Shown here in pieces: positions 31,680 through 42,089 of a DNA stretch of 64,000 bases. The translations under genes were made by a program, and so were the position numbers. Position 1 is the first letter of the stretch; each line of letters starts with the position of its first letter. The notes beneath the pieces were generated by a model, which saw nothing but the letters and a program-made list of their open reading frames with translations, had not been told where the DNA came from and did no database searches. Source of the stretch: Symsagittifera roscoffensis (lineage: Eukaryota; Xenacoelomorpha; Acoela; Convolutidae); assembly GCF_963678635.1 (NCBI RefSeq), contig NC_087071.1, positions 24,688,013 to 24,752,012 on the forward strand, in the 5' to 3' direction.

Positions 31680-32260
31680 TCCCTACTCTTCTTCGTACCG
31701 TCCCAGGCTTCCTTTTACTGTCCCAAGACTGTTCGGTAATGTCCCAGTACTCCGTCAGTGTCCCAAGACCCCTGACCCGAGAGTAGTGTCCCAAGGCTAG
31801 TGTCCCAAGACCACTGTCCCAAGGCTAGTGTCCCAAGGCTAGTGTCCCAAGACTACTGTCCCAAGGCTAGTGTCCCAAGACTACTGTCCCAAGGCTAGTG
31901 TCCCAATGCTAGTGTCCCAAGACTACTGTCCCAAGGCTAGTGTCCCAAGACCCTTGTCCCAAGACCCTGTCCCAAGACCCTTGTCCCAAGACCCTTGTCC
32001 CAAGACCACTGTCCCAAGACCCTTGTCCCAAGACCACTGTCCCAAGACCCTTGTCCCAAGACCACTGTCTCAAGACCACTGTCCCAAGACCCTGTCCCAA
32101 GACCCTTGCCCCAAGACCACTGTCCCAAGACCACTGTCCCAAGACCCTGTCCCAAGACCACTGTCCCAAGACCACTGTCCCAAGACTGTATCAAGACTGT
32201 TCTGGTCCAACACTGTCCCAGGACTTCTTTGGCACTGTCCCAAGACTGTTGACAAGTGTC
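31680..32260 (-). repeat. 14-bp tandem array in element A leader
   Basis: Dozens of units built on sense-strand GTCTTGGGAC followed by four variable bases (plus strand GTCCCAAGACCACT, GTCCCAAGACCCTT, GTCCCAAGGCTAGT). Because 14 is not a multiple of 3, open frames cross it in several frames on both strands; I regard these as artefacts. Copy B has an equivalent array with other spacers. Confidence 0.95.
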
Positions 32261-33686
32261 TGAGCGGTGGGACCTCTCTCTTCTTCGTTATGGGGACTTC
32301 TTGATTCACTGTACCTTGTACCACCACTCAAGCTCTAGTAAAATTTCCCCAAAAACCCTCTCTTAAAAGCCAAATGCTGACCCCCCTTTTTTCTTATTTC
32401 TTTTTAGTTACCTCTATTTCAATGTTCCAAGCAACTTGAGACCAAAACCTGTGCGCAGGTATCTTGTGATCACCTGTTCGTATAAAAACTAAACACAAAT
32501 CCTCCCCAAAATGCAACAAAAAGTCCAAGCCAGAAAAAGTAATAAAAACTGAAAAATGAGCCCACCTAAATTTCAAAGGTGACCAATGTCTACCTTTCGT
32601 CGAAAAAAAAAATATGTCTGGTACTTAATTGCCACGCGTTTCCTTCCCCCCTGCTAGCGATCTTATGGGGTATCACAAAAACTGTCTATGTCCGTTCCCC
32701 CCTACCGATCCGACCAGGGTACCTACCTTAACCTAATTCCAATTTTGGATATCCGTTTCCTATGACCAACGCGTGTAAATGACTAATGTAACTAAATCAA
32801 CGATGTCGACCAATTAGTTACTCTAATTTCTCCCCTTTTTACAATTTACAACCGCCAACCTCTAACTTAACCAGCCCCCCGTCTAACCTCCCCCCTTTTT
32901 AGCCCCCCTTCTTAAGCCTAAAATCACCTTAAGCGCCGGGTGCTAAACCTCTCAAGAGAAAACCGTAGACCTGTCTCCAGGCCTGCTCAAGTAAAAACGT
33001 TCCTCAAAACCGGGTGATTTTGCTTATCCAATTTTACACTTATCTCCTATAATGTAATTTGGACTTTAACGATACCCGTTCTGCCCAACTTGCGAACTCG
33101 AGGTTTGCCAAATCCTTCTTGGCTGCTTTCCCACTCGACTGGTCACCTGTTCCAGTCCAGTCTCCTAATGGTTCAGCTCAAGTGTTCCTGAACCACTTTC
33201 CCACTCGGCCGGTCACCTCTTCCAGTCAAGTCTCCTATTGGTTCAGCTAAGTTCCAAGCTATCTGAAAACCCTTGACAACGCCCCACACTCGGGCTCTTT
33301 ATTAAGGTTACTGGATTAAATTACTAGGTTGATCGAAACGATCGAACTTGTAAAACAGTATGGGTATACTATTTAATTAATATAATGGTTTGATCCAACT
33401 AATCTGGTGTCAAAGTCACTGTCTTTTTTCGTTTTATGGTTTTTGTTCCTTTTTGTATTTTTTTTGCTCGTGTTTTTGTCCCCCTAGTTGCCCCCCTTTA
33501 CTCGGTTAGCTAAGCCTCGTTCGGAGAGCGTACCAGGAAAATTTCTCGAGTTTTCTTAAAAAGCTATCACGGTACAACCGGAAGGTTTGCACGTTCCTGT
33601 CGAACCGTACCGCCGGTACTCTAGAATGGGCTTTCAGCCCGAAGCTGTCTCAAGTGGGTTCGACTCCGTAGTCTTGATGTCGTAAA
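32261..33686 (-). other. Element A leader, central part
   Basis: No coding. Contains a G-run cluster on the sense strand (plus-strand C-runs at 32871-32908) and a two-copy direct repeat of about 66 bp (33118-33245, core CCCACTCG-CYGGTCACCT and GTCTCCTA-TGGTTCAGCT). Both are conserved in B (36755-36834; 36375-36507). GGTGATCACAAGATACCTGC on the sense strand is another block shared with B. Confidence 0.6.
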
Positions 33687-33701
33687 CACCCAGGAGCGCC
33701 A
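33687..33701 (-). promoter_or_regulatory. Candidate primer-binding site, element A
   Basis: Sense strand TGGCGCTCCTGGGTG starts 11 nt inside the LTR end and begins with TGG, complementary to a tRNA 3' CCA. It is identical in B at 35925-35939. The tRNA is not identified, and the 11-nt offset is unusual. Confidence 0.5.
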
Positions 33702-33712
33702 TAAAAACACTA

Positions 33713-34615
33713 TGTAACCTTCGTCTACTGCAGTCACACATGAGGCTTAAGAAAATTAGGCCCTATAACTATTGGCCCAAGAGTCAGGGACACTATCTCT
33801 TGTGTTTTTCTACCTCAAATCAGTCGGAGCCAATTCGGTTCGTTTGTGACATGAGACTACGACTCGTTACAGCTTAAAGGCTACTACTAAAATATCCCCC
33901 CCCACTCTAGAATTAATAGCGTCCCCATACTCAGGTCTCTAGATACCCAAAATACATGAACGCCGTTAAAAACCGGGTCGGAACAATCCGTTAAGTTACT
34001 TTTTATTGGACAGTGGAACTTTGATCCATTTCAGATGGATCAACCTAAAACTCGCCTTACCTCAACATAACAATTATAAAACACACTCTAGAAATTTAAA
34101 TTAGTACTCACATTGTAGCACGCTCAAGAATCAGGAAGTAAATAAGTCGGTGAGCAACTCAAGAATCAATAAAGTAACTAAAATGAGTTTAATGTTTGTC
34201 AGTTTTAGTAACTAGAGCAAGTTTGTACTCTAGAATGTCAGTTTTCGTGAACCATTGGGACACTCTAGCTGTCCACCTTTCCACCGAAGGTTCACTCTAG
34301 TCCAGTTTAGAATAATACTCCAATCACAACACTCCAGTTCGTGGGGATGCGCTCGTCTCTGTTCTAGATGGGACAGCTCTACTCTAGATTATTATCGCTA
34401 CTGAAATTGCGAATAGCAACTTCCCACTGATTTTTCTAGCAACTTTCCCGCGATTGTCACTCGATTGTTCTGACTTCTCTTTTTTGACTTTCGGTTATCG
34501 CGAGAAAATCGTGCATGACATGCACCATTCGAAATTTTGAAAAACTTCATTTCACCCCAAAATCAAGTGCTCTTGTTTTTCTCAAGGTCAAACTTCCAAA
34601 TATGACCGACTGGCA
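33713..34615 (-). repeat. Element A 5' LTR
   Basis: Pair of 12123-13024. Ends TGTAAC...TGGCA on the plus strand. CACGT follows at 34616-34620. The element promoter should lie here, but I cannot place a TATA box with confidence. Confidence 0.95.
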
Positions 34616-35029
34616 CACGTATTCCAGTCAAAATCCTTGGAACTTATCTAGATATGGAAATGATAATGATAAAAGGAGATAACAAGTGTTTTTAGGGGTA
34701 AAAAATTGCAATTAAGAAATGAAAATAAACATTGTGGGGAATGCGTTAAAATTGTAAACTCAAACAAACGTTTTCGCACATTTTTGTGCATCTTCAGCTT
34801 TTAAAAATCTAAACTATGTACAAAATGATCTAAGATCATAAAAAGTGTCATACACATCATTATTTCAAAATTTAAAAAATTCAACCAATCGCAATTAACA
34901 AATATTACTGAAATTATGTAACAACTATTATGTAACAATTTTAAACATTTAGTCACAAAATTCTGAGAATTTTCTCCTTTTTTGTTTTTAAAATTTCGTT
35001 TTTCATGATAACATGTAAGTTATTTCATG
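34616..35029 (-). mobile_element. PLE-1 tail between elements A and B, with decayed hammerhead
   Basis: 414 bp of AT-rich DNA. On the minus strand, 34797-34743 reads CTGAAGATGCACAAAAATGTGCGAAAAC, i.e. a hammerhead-type core with one core base changed (CTGAAGA for CTGATGA), as in PLE-2 at 62459-62417. Downstream blocks (CCAATC, TCTGAGA, AAATTTCG) follow the same order as 62545-62670. With 57085-57484 it forms one Penelope-like 3' part split by element B. Confidence 0.65.
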
Positions 35030-35913
35030 TGCCAGTCGGTCATGTCTGGAGACTTGACCTTGAGAAACACGTAATTTTGGTGTGAAGTTTTAATTTTAAA
35101 AATTTCGAATGGAGCCTGTCATGCTCAGTTTTCTCGAACCAACTGAAAACGCAAAATTCAAAAATCAGAACGTCCGAATTAACAATAGCGGGAAACTACT
35201 CAGGAAAAAGGCAGGAAATTGCTATTCGCAATTTCTCGAGACGAAATAATCAGAGAGTAGAGCTGTCTCATCCTGAAAATAGGAGAATAGAATACAGACT
35301 TGAGAAAGGAAGACTATTCGAACGGAAAGGAGTGAACATTCAATGGAAGAGTGGACAACTCGAGTGTCCCAATGGTTCATTCAGAAACTTTGATTCTTGA
35401 GACAGAACTTACTTCTGTTGTTAAAACTAATTAGCATCAAACTTATTTAGTTATTTTATTTGATTCTCAAGCTGCTTATCTCTTAGTTACTCCTCATACT
35501 CAAGTGCATCGACATGTGAGTTCTCAATTTAAATTTCTCGAGTGTATTTTATGATATTTATGTTGAGATAAGGCGAGTTTTAGGTTGATCCATCTGAAAT
35601 GGATCAAAGTTCCACTGTCCAATAAAAAGTAACTAAGCGGATTGTTCTGACCCGGTTTTTAACGGCGTTCATGTATTTTGGGTATTTCGAGACCTAAGTA
35701 TGGGGACGTTTTTATTTCTAGAGTGGGGGGTATTTTGGTAGTGGCCTTTAAGCTGTAACGGGTTCCAGTCTCATGTCGCAAGCGAACCGAATTGGCTCCG
35801 ACCGTTCTTGAGGTAGAAAAACACAAGAGATAGTGTCCCTGACTCTTGAGCCAATGGTTATAGGGCCTATTTTTCTTAAGCCTCATGTGTGACTACAGTA
35901 GACGAATGTTACA
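35030..35913 (+). repeat. Element B 5' LTR
   Basis: Starts TGCCAGTCGG and ends GAATGTTACA; pair of 56200-57084. Homologous to the A LTRs in reverse orientation but a different subfamily. An antisense open frame of 75 codons at 35659-35886 is not taken as a gene. Confidence 0.95.
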
Positions 35914-35924
35914 TAGTGTTCTTA

Positions 35925-35939
35925 TGGCGCTCCTGGGTG
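35925..35939 (+). promoter_or_regulatory. Candidate primer-binding site, element B
   Basis: TGGCGCTCCTGGGTG, identical to element A and at the same 11-nt distance from the LTR end, with a similar spacer (TAGTGTTCTTA here). Confidence 0.5.
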
Positions 35940-37414
35940 TTTTTACGACATCATGACTACGGAGTCGAACCCACTTGACACAGCTCCGGGCTACATGCCC
36001 ATTCTAGAGTACCGGTGGTACGGTTCAGCGGGACCGTGTAAACCTTCCGGTTGTACCGTGATAGCTTTTTAAGAAAACTCAAGAAAACTTCCTGGTACGC
36101 TCTCCGAACGAGGCTTAGCTAACCGAGTGAAGAGGGGCAACTAGGGGGACAAAAACACGAGCAAAAAAGAATACAAAAAGGAACAAAAACCATAAAACGA
36201 AAAAAGACAGTGACTTTGATACCAAATTAGTTGGATCAAACCTTTGTATTAATTAAATAGTATACACATACTGTTTTATAAGACCGATCGTTTCGATCAA
36301 TCTAGCAATTTAAACCAGTGAATTCAATAAAGTGCCCCACTGGGGGGCGTTGTTAAGGGTTTTCAGATAGATTGCGACCCAACCGGACCACTAGGAGACT
36401 TGACTGGAAAGGGTGACCAGTCGAGTGGGAAAGTGGTTCACAAGGATCGAAACGGACCACTAGGAGACTTGATTGGAAGAGGAGACCAGTCGAGTGGGAA
36501 AGTGGTTCTGCTGTCAAGTGCAGAACAGAGACAACCAGCACAGGACCACTACAAGAGGACTCATAGGGGTGTTCTCAAGTCGAACAACGGGTATCGTTAG
36601 AATCCACATTACATTATAGGAAATAAGTGTAAAATTGTATAAGCGGAATCCCATTGTTTTGAGGCAGTTTTTACTCAAGCAGGCCTGGAAACAGGTCTAC
36701 GGTTTTCTCTCGAGAGGTTTAGCACCCGGCGCTTAAGGGATTTTTCGGCTTAAGAGGGGGGCTAAAGAGGGGGGAGGTTAGTAGGGGGGCTGGTTAGGTT
36801 AGAGGTTGGCGGTTGTAAATTGTAAAAAGGGGGGAAATTAGAGTAACTAATTAATCGACATCGTTGATTTAGTTACATTAGCCATCAACACGCGTTGGTA
36901 ATAATAGGTGGATATCCAAAATTTAACTCGAGTTAAGATTGGTACGCTGGTTGGATTGGTAGGGGGGAACGGATATAGACAGTTTTTGTGATACCCCATA
37001 AGATCGCTAGTGGGGGGAGGAAAACGCGTGGCAGTTAGGTACCAGACATTTTTTTTTCCGACAGAAGGTCGACATTTGTCTCCTTTGAATTTTAGGTGGG
37101 TTGATTTCTCTGTTTTATTATTTTTCTTGTTTAAAAAAATTTTTTTTATATAAATATTGTTGCATTTTGGTGAGGATTTGCGATTGGTTTTTATACGAAC
37201 AGGTGATCACAAGATACCTGCGCACAGGTTTTGGTTTCAAGTTGCTTGGAACATAGAAAAAGAGGTAATTCAAAAGGGGGGTTAGCATTTGGCCATTAAG
37301 AGAGGGTTTTTGGGAAAATTTTCACTAGAGCTTGAGTAGTGGTACAAGGTACAGTGAATCAAGAAGTCCCTACAACGAAGAAGAAAAAGATCCGATATCC
37401 AGACATTCAGTGAC
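35940..37414 (+). other. Element B leader, 5' part
   Basis: No coding. 36375-36507 holds two direct copies of about 66 bp (GGACCACTAGGAGACTTGA, GACCAGTCGAGTGGGAAAGT). 36755-36834 holds four runs of five or six G (GGGGGG, GGGGGG, GGGGGG, GGGGGG) on the sense strand. Both are conserved in A. Confidence 0.6.
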
Positions 37415-38040
37415 GAGTCTTGGGACAGTACCAAAGAAGTCTTGGGACATTGCAGTCTGGGGACAGTCTTGGGGCAACACAGTCTTGGGACAGTGCAGCC
37501 TTGGGGCAGTCTTGGGCCAGAGCAGTCTTGGTACGAAACAGTCTTGGGCCATTGGTCTTGGGACGTTAGTCTTGGGACGTTGGTCTTGGGACATTAGTCT
37601 TGGGACGTTGGTCTTGGGCCATTGGTCTTGGGACGTTAGCCTTGGGACGTTGGTCTTGGGACATTAGTCTTGGGACGTTGGTCTTGGGCCATTGGTCTTG
37701 GGACGTTAGTCTTGGGACGTTGGTCTTGGGTCATTAGTCTTGGGACGTTAGTCTTGGGACATTGGTCTTGGGACGTTAGTCTTGGGAAATTGGTCTTGGG
37801 ACATTAGTCTTGGGACGTTGGTCTTGGGCCATTGGTCTTGGGACGTTAGTCTTGGGACATTAGTCTTGGGCCATTGGTCTTGGGACGTTAGTCTTGGGAC
37901 GTTGGTCTTGGGCCATTGGTCTTGGGACATTAGTCTTGGGACGTTAGTCTTGGGACATTGGCCTCGGGACGTCTTGGGACGTTGGTCTTGGGACGTTGGT
38001 CTAGGGACGTTGGTCTTGGGACATTGGTCTGAGGATACCA
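37415..38040 (+). repeat. 14-bp tandem array in element B leader
   Basis: Units such as GTCTTGGGACGTTA, GTCTTGGGACGTTG, GTCTTGGGACATTA and GTCTTGGGCCATTG. The 10-base core matches element A; the four spacer bases differ. Frames through it are artefacts. 38041-38315 continues to the gag ATG as AT-rich leader. Confidence 0.95.
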
Positions 38041-38315
38041 ATAAGAAGTACTGGGACAACACTGAATAGTCTTGGGACGGTAGAGAGAAAGTCTTGGAAC
38101 AGTATTAGGAAGGGGGTACGACAAGAATACTAAGTTAGGTTGAAGTAACCAATTATAACAACACATTCCCTATCCTAACCTAAAATAAAAAAGTTTTCAA
38201 AAGTTTAAGAAAAATTGTTTTTAGCGAATTGTCAATTTCTTTTTACTTAGAGTTTTTAACCTCAGAGTAGAAATTTTGTAGATAATAATGCTGTAAATAA
38301 TAACAATTGTAAATA

Positions 38316-40721
38316 ATGAGGCGGAGCAGGGTACCGGTAGCTGAAAAAAGATCTACCGAAGCAAAATATAATTCGTCGCTACGCAAAGTAACATCAATGG
38401 GTCCGAGGATAACAAAAAAGAGCTTTTCAGTTAACATGGTCAGTACAAGCAGTACAACGGAGAACAGAGCAAAGGAGGGCACAGAAGGGGAACGAGTAGA
38501 ACCCACCATCGAGATTGATCTAGAGACACCCGAGCAAAGTGTGGATGAAACAGAGAAAATTGCGACGGAGTCAAATCCAATGCCCAATGCAGAAGAACCA
38601 AACCCGAAACCCATAGAGTTCTCACCAATAGACAATATGGAAGATGCAATAGGCAACACCGAAGAAACGGTGAAAGAAGACTCTCAAGTAAAAAAGACAT
38701 CTTTTACAGAAAGATTGGCGATGATGGTCGGAATAAAAACGAAAGAAAACATGACTGAAGAACCAAAAGCTGAAAGAGCACGAACATTTGGGACAGTGAG
38801 CACGAAGACGACAGAAGCCAACCCAAGAGAGGAACAAACTAAAGCAGAGGCTACGGCCAAAGACAAACCGACGGCTGACCATGAAGAGGGTACGATTGAG
38901 CTGGGTGACTTGATGGCGAAACTGAATCAGATTGACAAAAAACTAAAGCACAGCGATGAGGACAGAGAAGTGATAAGAAAAGAGTTAAGATACAACAAAC
39001 ACGAGTATCTGGATAGTTACTTTAACCTGGCCAAGGCAACAGATGAGAGACTCAAGGAGATGTCAGATAAGGTAGACGCCACCAATGAAGAACGAGATAA
39101 GAACATCAAAAAAGATATGCAACAGTTGAAAAACCGATATGATGATGTCAACAGCCAACTAGGTAGCCTGGAAAAGAGAATGGACACAATGAGCAAGAAT
39201 CAAGCAGAAAGTTCGTGTGCAATACAGGCGAAATTGGATGCAATCTTGAGAAATTCTACTTCACAAGAAAGACCGGCAGCGGATCGTACGCAAGGCACCA
39301 GAGTTGACTTTGTGGAACCACAAAGGAACAAACGGCAATCGACACCGTTGCCCTTAACCCGGGACACGGTGAGCATAGCACCAACAGCTACTAAAACGAT
39401 CATGAAGAATGGAACGTCAAGTACAACGACTGGTCCGGGGGACTCAACAGCTAACAGCAACGCAGGTCCGGATGCTATGACATGGGCAAACATTTGGGAA
39501 ATGAAGAATAGAACTCTAGAGGCCTTCGCCACAAGGAACACCGACTCGAATGATAGAAGAGAGGGAAAATCCAGGAAAACATTCAAGAAGCCAAAAGAAT
39601 TCAAAGATGACTCTGATGGATGCATTGATACTTGGGTGGAAGTGATGAGACTACACCTAGAACAGGACAACTTGAACGATGAAAGACAAGCATGCACAGC
39701 CATACTCAGCAATTTAGAAGGCACGGCATTAAAATGCGTGGTTGCGAAGAAAGAAGAAGAACGCGATACCGCGGACAAAATCTTGGAAATACTGTTGAAT
39801 AGATTCGGCTCAGGCATGAAGGGTCATCAAGCGATGATGCGATTTGAAAAAAGGAGACAGAGAGATGACGAATCGATAGACAGGTTCCTAGATGAGCTCG
39901 AGAGCTTGAGAAGAAGGAGTGACCCAGAAGAATCTACCAATAGAAGAAACTTCAGCATAGCCTCAAAGTTCATTGATGGAGTAAAGAGTGATGACTTGAG
40001 AACGATGTTAGCAACGTATTACACATTGTCGAAAGATAGTGCGCCAACCCCAGAAGAGATGAGGCAGAAGTCAAGAGAATATATGCTGATGAAACCCAAG
40101 AAATACTCGTACTCAGACAACAGGAACACCCAAGGGGGGAGTCAGCCACAAAGGTCGTCATGGTACAAGCCTAGAGATGACATGGACAAACGCAGGTCGT
40201 GTGCTAACTGCGGGTCAGTTGATCATATTGTGGCGGAGTGCACGACATACAAACAGGGCATGAGGAGTTTGGGATATGCACCCGATGAGGAAGATATGAG
40301 CCAGATGGAAGAGCACGAGTTCTATAGAGGCTTGATCATCAAAATAGGTGCGAGATGCTTCTTCTGTAACCAAGAGGGGCACTTCAGGATGGACTGTCCG
40401 TTGTTCTGGGAAGCGGTCAAGAACCAGAGTCATCCAAAACACAAGTTGGCATTGGCAGCATTGCAGAACCAGAGAAACAGACAGGGTGAATTTGAGACGA
40501 AAAAACTCGAGGGACCAAATGTGGAGCTACCAACGAAAACAGTGAAAGCTGTAACACAATGTGGTAGTGCAGCAGAGGCCACGGCTAAGAAAGCCCCAGA
40601 AATAGATTACGAGAAAGCGGCAGCGGAGGCCATCAACAAAGTGAAGCAGGATCTGGCAGCGAAAGAAATAGAGCAACGATTAAACTGGAGATCGAAAGAA
40701 AGAATTTTAACGAAGCATTAA
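38316..40721 (+). CDS. gag: Gag, element B
   Basis: 801 codons from the conserved MRRSRVPV start. N-terminal acidic/Ser-rich region, coiled coil (about 200-300), capsid-like region (about 425-600), and two CCHC knuckles (CANCGSVDHIVAEC near 630, CFFCNQEGHFRMDC near 685). It shows that gag is one frame where copy A is broken. The last 15 or so residues are out of frame after a 1-bp deletion near 40686. Confidence 0.95.
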   Translation: MRRSRVPVAEKRSTEAKYNSSLRKVTSMGPRITKKSFSVNMVSTSSTTENRAKEGTEGERVEPTIEIDLETPEQSVDETEKIATESNPMPNAEEPNPKPIEFSPIDNMEDAIGNTEETVKEDSQVKKTSFTERLAMMVGIKTKENMTEEPKAERARTFGTVSTKTTEANPREEQTKAEATAKDKPTADHEEGTIELGDLMAKLNQIDKKLKHSDEDREVIRKELRYNKHEYLDSYFNLAKATDERLKEMSDKVDATNEERDKNIKKDMQQLKNRYDDVNSQLGSLEKRMDTMSKNQAESSCAIQAKLDAILRNSTSQERPAADRTQGTRVDFVEPQRNKRQSTPLPLTRDTVSIAPTATKTIMKNGTSSTTTGPGDSTANSNAGPDAMTWANIWEMKNRTLEAFATRNTDSNDRREGKSRKTFKKPKEFKDDSDGCIDTWVEVMRLHLEQDNLNDERQACTAILSNLEGTALKCVVAKKEEERDTADKILEILLNRFGSGMKGHQAMMRFEKRRQRDDESIDRFLDELESLRRRSDPEESTNRRNFSIASKFIDGVKSDDLRTMLATYYTLSKDSAPTPEEMRQKSREYMLMKPKKYSYSDNRNTQGGSQPQRSSWYKPRDDMDKRRSCANCGSVDHIVAECTTYKQGMRSLGYAPDEEDMSQMEEHEFYRGLIIKIGARCFFCNQEGHFRMDCPLFWEAVKNQSHPKHKLALAALQNQRNRQGEFETKKLEGPNVELPTKTVKAVTQCGSAAEATAKKAPEIDYEKAAAEAINKVKQDLAAKEIEQRLNWRSKERILTKH

Positions 40722-40789
40722 CCGGATCAAACCCAATACCAGAGGCCGTATCAGGCTCAACAAAGACCGGGAATTGTAACACTGTAAAA

Positions 40790-42025
40790 ATGGTAACGGG
40801 AAAACCATTCGGCATATCGAAAATCGGGGCTAGAATAATGTCGATAATCACAGTGGGCGGCCACGAGGTAACCAGAAACTTGAGCGAACAGAGCGACCAG
40901 ACAATAATGCACATTGACGTGTACGCAGATTACTTGAGTTGTATAAGCCCACAAACGACTTCTAGAGCGTTGAGAGCACTACTCACGAGAGGGGGCAGCA
41001 AGTCGGTACGTGTTGATAATAGGTATACTGAAGCTTATGGTCCACACGAGGTGATGCTAAACATAGATGGGATCAACATCTATACCAGAACGATGATAAC
41101 ATGTGACGAACACCTAATTGGGCAAATCTACGTAGGGAAAGAAGAATTGAAAGTGAGATCGATTGGACACTGCGCCATGCTTGAAGAAGATGCAATGCAC
41201 ATTGGGACAGAGGCAGATGTGACAGGGCACGTGCTAGACATAAGTGGCAAGAAGACTCAGTTACGTGGGTTACTTGACACGGGAGCGGTCTTGAGTGTCA
41301 TACCAATCGAAACTTGGGAACGAATGGGCTTCAACAAAGATGACTTGATAGATTCGAGAATACGGTTGTCGGCTGCGAACAAAGGAGCCCTGCGCGTGTT
41401 AGGCAGAACGCCGATAATAGCGCTCAATCTGGGTGAACGTAACCTATGGATGAGCTTTATCGTGGTAGAAAACCTAGATGAATCTGACCAATTCATTTTG
41501 GGCAGAGACTTCATCAGGAATTTTGACGTAACGATTGATCTAAATAACGCAATGTTCAGGATACGGAACCCGGATAGGAGGTACGCAATCAAACCGGTAA
41601 ATTTAATAATGGCAAATGAAAACAAAGCACCGGTATTCTTGAGTAGGAGGGTGAGGCTAAAAGCTAATGAAGCGGCAATCGTAAGCTTGAGGATGAAAAA
41701 TTACAATGAACTAAGTGACAACAAGCAAGTGTGTTTAGTTCCAAATCCTAATAGTCAAAGTGCTGCTGTTTTAGGAAGATCATTCTCGATAACGAAGAGC
41801 GGCCTCTGCGTCAGTGTCTTGTTGAATACCCTTGATATACCGATCACGATACAGAGAGGGAGGAAACTGGGATATGCTTTACCGGTTAAAACTCGATATG
41901 AAACAATTGAGAACTCAAAACAAAATGAAGTTGTTGATTGTCCCAATCACAGGGACAAAATTTGTATCTTGAGACGATTGCAGAAAATAAAAGATTCTTC
42001 AGGTCTTATTACTCAAATCACTTAA
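40790..42025 (+). CDS. pol: Protease segment of Gag-Pol, element B
   Basis: 411 codons, the continuation of gag after the frameshift. The aspartic protease has LLDTGAVLSVIP near residue 160 and ILGRDF near 240. It ends at a stop caused by a 4-bp insertion (CTCA) near 42012, just before the RT N-terminus. Confidence 0.9.
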   Translation: MVTGKPFGISKIGARIMSIITVGGHEVTRNLSEQSDQTIMHIDVYADYLSCISPQTTSRALRALLTRGGSKSVRVDNRYTEAYGPHEVMLNIDGINIYTRTMITCDEHLIGQIYVGKEELKVRSIGHCAMLEEDAMHIGTEADVTGHVLDISGKKTQLRGLLDTGAVLSVIPIETWERMGFNKDDLIDSRIRLSAANKGALRVLGRTPIIALNLGERNLWMSFIVVENLDESDQFILGRDFIRNFDVTIDLNNAMFRIRNPDRRYAIKPVNLIMANENKAPVFLSRRVRLKANEAAIVSLRMKNYNELSDNKQVCLVPNPNSQSAAVLGRSFSITKSGLCVSVLLNTLDIPITIQRGRKLGYALPVKTRYETIENSKQNEVVDCPNHRDKICILRRLQKIKDSSGLITQIT

Positions 42026-42089
42026 GTCAGAAACGGATGATGGGCTGTCGAGCTGTTCGAACTTTCCAGAGCGACCCACACTAGATGAA

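Larger units (their letters stand above)
12123..34615 (-). mobile_element. Element A: giant (22.5 kb) Ty3/Gypsy-like LTR retrotransposon
   Basis: Two LTRs of about 900 bp bound the element, with TG...CA ends in the sense direction (TGCCAGTC...GTTACA). A perfect 5-bp target duplication, CACGT, lies at 12118-12122 and 34616-34620. Sense is the window's minus strand. Order is 5' LTR, primer site, leader with 14-bp array, gag-pol (31403 to 22864), gap with 20-bp repeats, ORF2 (22339 to 13454), 3' LTR. Domain order protease-RT-RNase H-integrase identifies Ty3/Gypsy. By eye the LTRs differ at roughly 15-20 positions, so the insertion is young. Lesions are a gag frameshift, three pol-region deletions and two stops in ORF2. 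Confidence 0.95.

Noticed and set aside
31680-32260. CRISPR-like regular repeat
   Set aside because: Spacers are only 4 bp, the array lies in a retrotransposon leader of a eukaryote, and no cas genes are present.
31870-32327. Several overlapping open frames on both strands with Ser-Gln-Asp-Pro-Lys repeats
   Set aside because: They are produced by the 14-bp tandem array, open in many frames; no start context or conservation with B.
35659-35886. 75-codon antisense frame in the LTR, repeated at 56839-57057
   Set aside because: Conserved only because the LTRs are copies; no coding signature.
37332-38069. Open frames with Leu-Gly-Thr repeats in the B leader
   Set aside because: Same cause: array of period 14, frames shift between units and strands.
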